DNA from: Bacteroidales bacterium
Lineage (GTDB): Bacteria > Bacteroidota > Bacteroidia > Bacteroidales > Marinilabiliaceae
DNA length: 64,000 nucleotides
Direction: 5' to 3'
Assembly: GCA_024401395.1 (NCBI GenBank)
Contig: JAKSLD010000014.1
Span: 1-64,000, forward strand
The notes beneath the pieces were generated by a model. The model made no database searches. It was not told the origin of the DNA and saw only the letters and a program-made list of their open reading frames with translations. The position numbers were made by a program, and so were the translations under genes. Shown in pieces: positions 63,751 through 64,000 of this stretch (position 1 is the first letter of the stretch; the number at the start of each line of letters is the position of its first letter).

Positions 63751-64000
63751 ACAGCTAGCCTCATAAGAATTCTACCCAGCAAACCTCGAATCTTAATAAT
63801 CTGCAAATATGCTACTTTTTCCGTTCCTATCCCAGCATACGAGCTAGCCATTCCTTCATTTGTACCACCTCCATGATTATAACTTATACAACCGCTCGAT
63901 TTTATATCGCAAATCTGCTTTAGTACAACTAAAGAAGACGAGCCGTCTGATTTAAATTCTGGATTTATATATGTGGACACCCCTAATGAGTTTTCACCTT
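63747..64000 (-). CDS. C-terminal part of an unidentified protein (cut by window edge)
   Basis: The frame is open from the window edge to the TGA at 63747, about 84 residues, ending LGRILMRLAV. The internal GTG at 63980 is probably not the start, as the frame continues upstream (GENSLG). The text SSGCISYNHGGGTNEGMASSYAGIG is not one I can assign. It overlaps the GT2 gene by 4 nt, so it belongs to the same glycan operon. Confidence 0.6.
   Translation of the reverse strand, partial: GENSLGVSTYINPEFKSDGSSSLVVLKQICDIKSSGCISYNHGGGTNEGMASSYAGIGTEKVAYLQIIKIRGLLGRILMRLAV

Overview
The window looks like a chromosomal segment of a Bacteroidales bacterium, most likely Prevotella-like. The signs are a SusC/SusD glycan-uptake operon, a giant surface protein ending in a type IX secretion (T9SS) sorting domain, a MurF-alanine racemase fusion, the Bacteroidetes order of the cell-division (dcw) genes, and many promoters of the Bacteroidetes form TTTG/TTG - about 19-20 nt - TAnnTTTG. 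No rRNA, tRNA, CRISPR array or intact transposase gene is visible.

Layout: 1-1.6 kb, DNA methyltransferase subunit (hsdM) of a type I restriction system, at the edge of the window. 1.6-2.25 kb, gene-free DNA with a strongly folded RNA candidate, terminators and two repeat arrays. 2.3-10.8 kb, a minus-strand operon for arabinan use (surface binding lipoprotein, SusC, SusD, GH43 arabinanase). 11.3-24.2 kb, a 4204-residue T9SS adhesin made of 12 units of about 290 residues, preceded by a small 84-residue gene. 24.4-28.7 kb, an NtrC-type response regulator, a soluble histidine kinase and an ABC exporter. 28.8-36 kb, recQ, then an operon tdk, murF-alr, recX and an FAD oxidoreductase. 36.1-38.5 kb, a conserved unknown gene, rsmI and a coiled-coil lipoprotein. 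38.9-54.2 kb, a complete dcw operon mraZ-rsmH-ftsL-ftsI-murE-mraY-murD-ftsW-murG-murC-ftsQ-ftsA-ftsZ, with an MraZ operator lying on its promoter and a strong terminator at its end. 54.3-58.7 kb, minus strand: pyrB, pyrI, a TPR-PD40-SPOR envelope protein and a YqeY-like protein. 58.9-64 kb, a surface-glycan cluster (flippase, GT4, multi-membrane GT, GT2, partial gene), clearly more AT-rich from the middle of the flippase onward.

The most unusual signal is not a gene. Seven intergenic sites carry arrays of diverged 11-bp units, one helical turn each. Six of them end in the same cap, CCCTTGTTCATCGTAATTTT. Two of these arrays are identical over 58 bp, lie in the same orientation and flank the 13-kb adhesin locus. 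Others precede the dcw operon and the flippase gene. I know of no described element that matches this. Function is open; promoter, regulator-binding or recombination roles are all possible.
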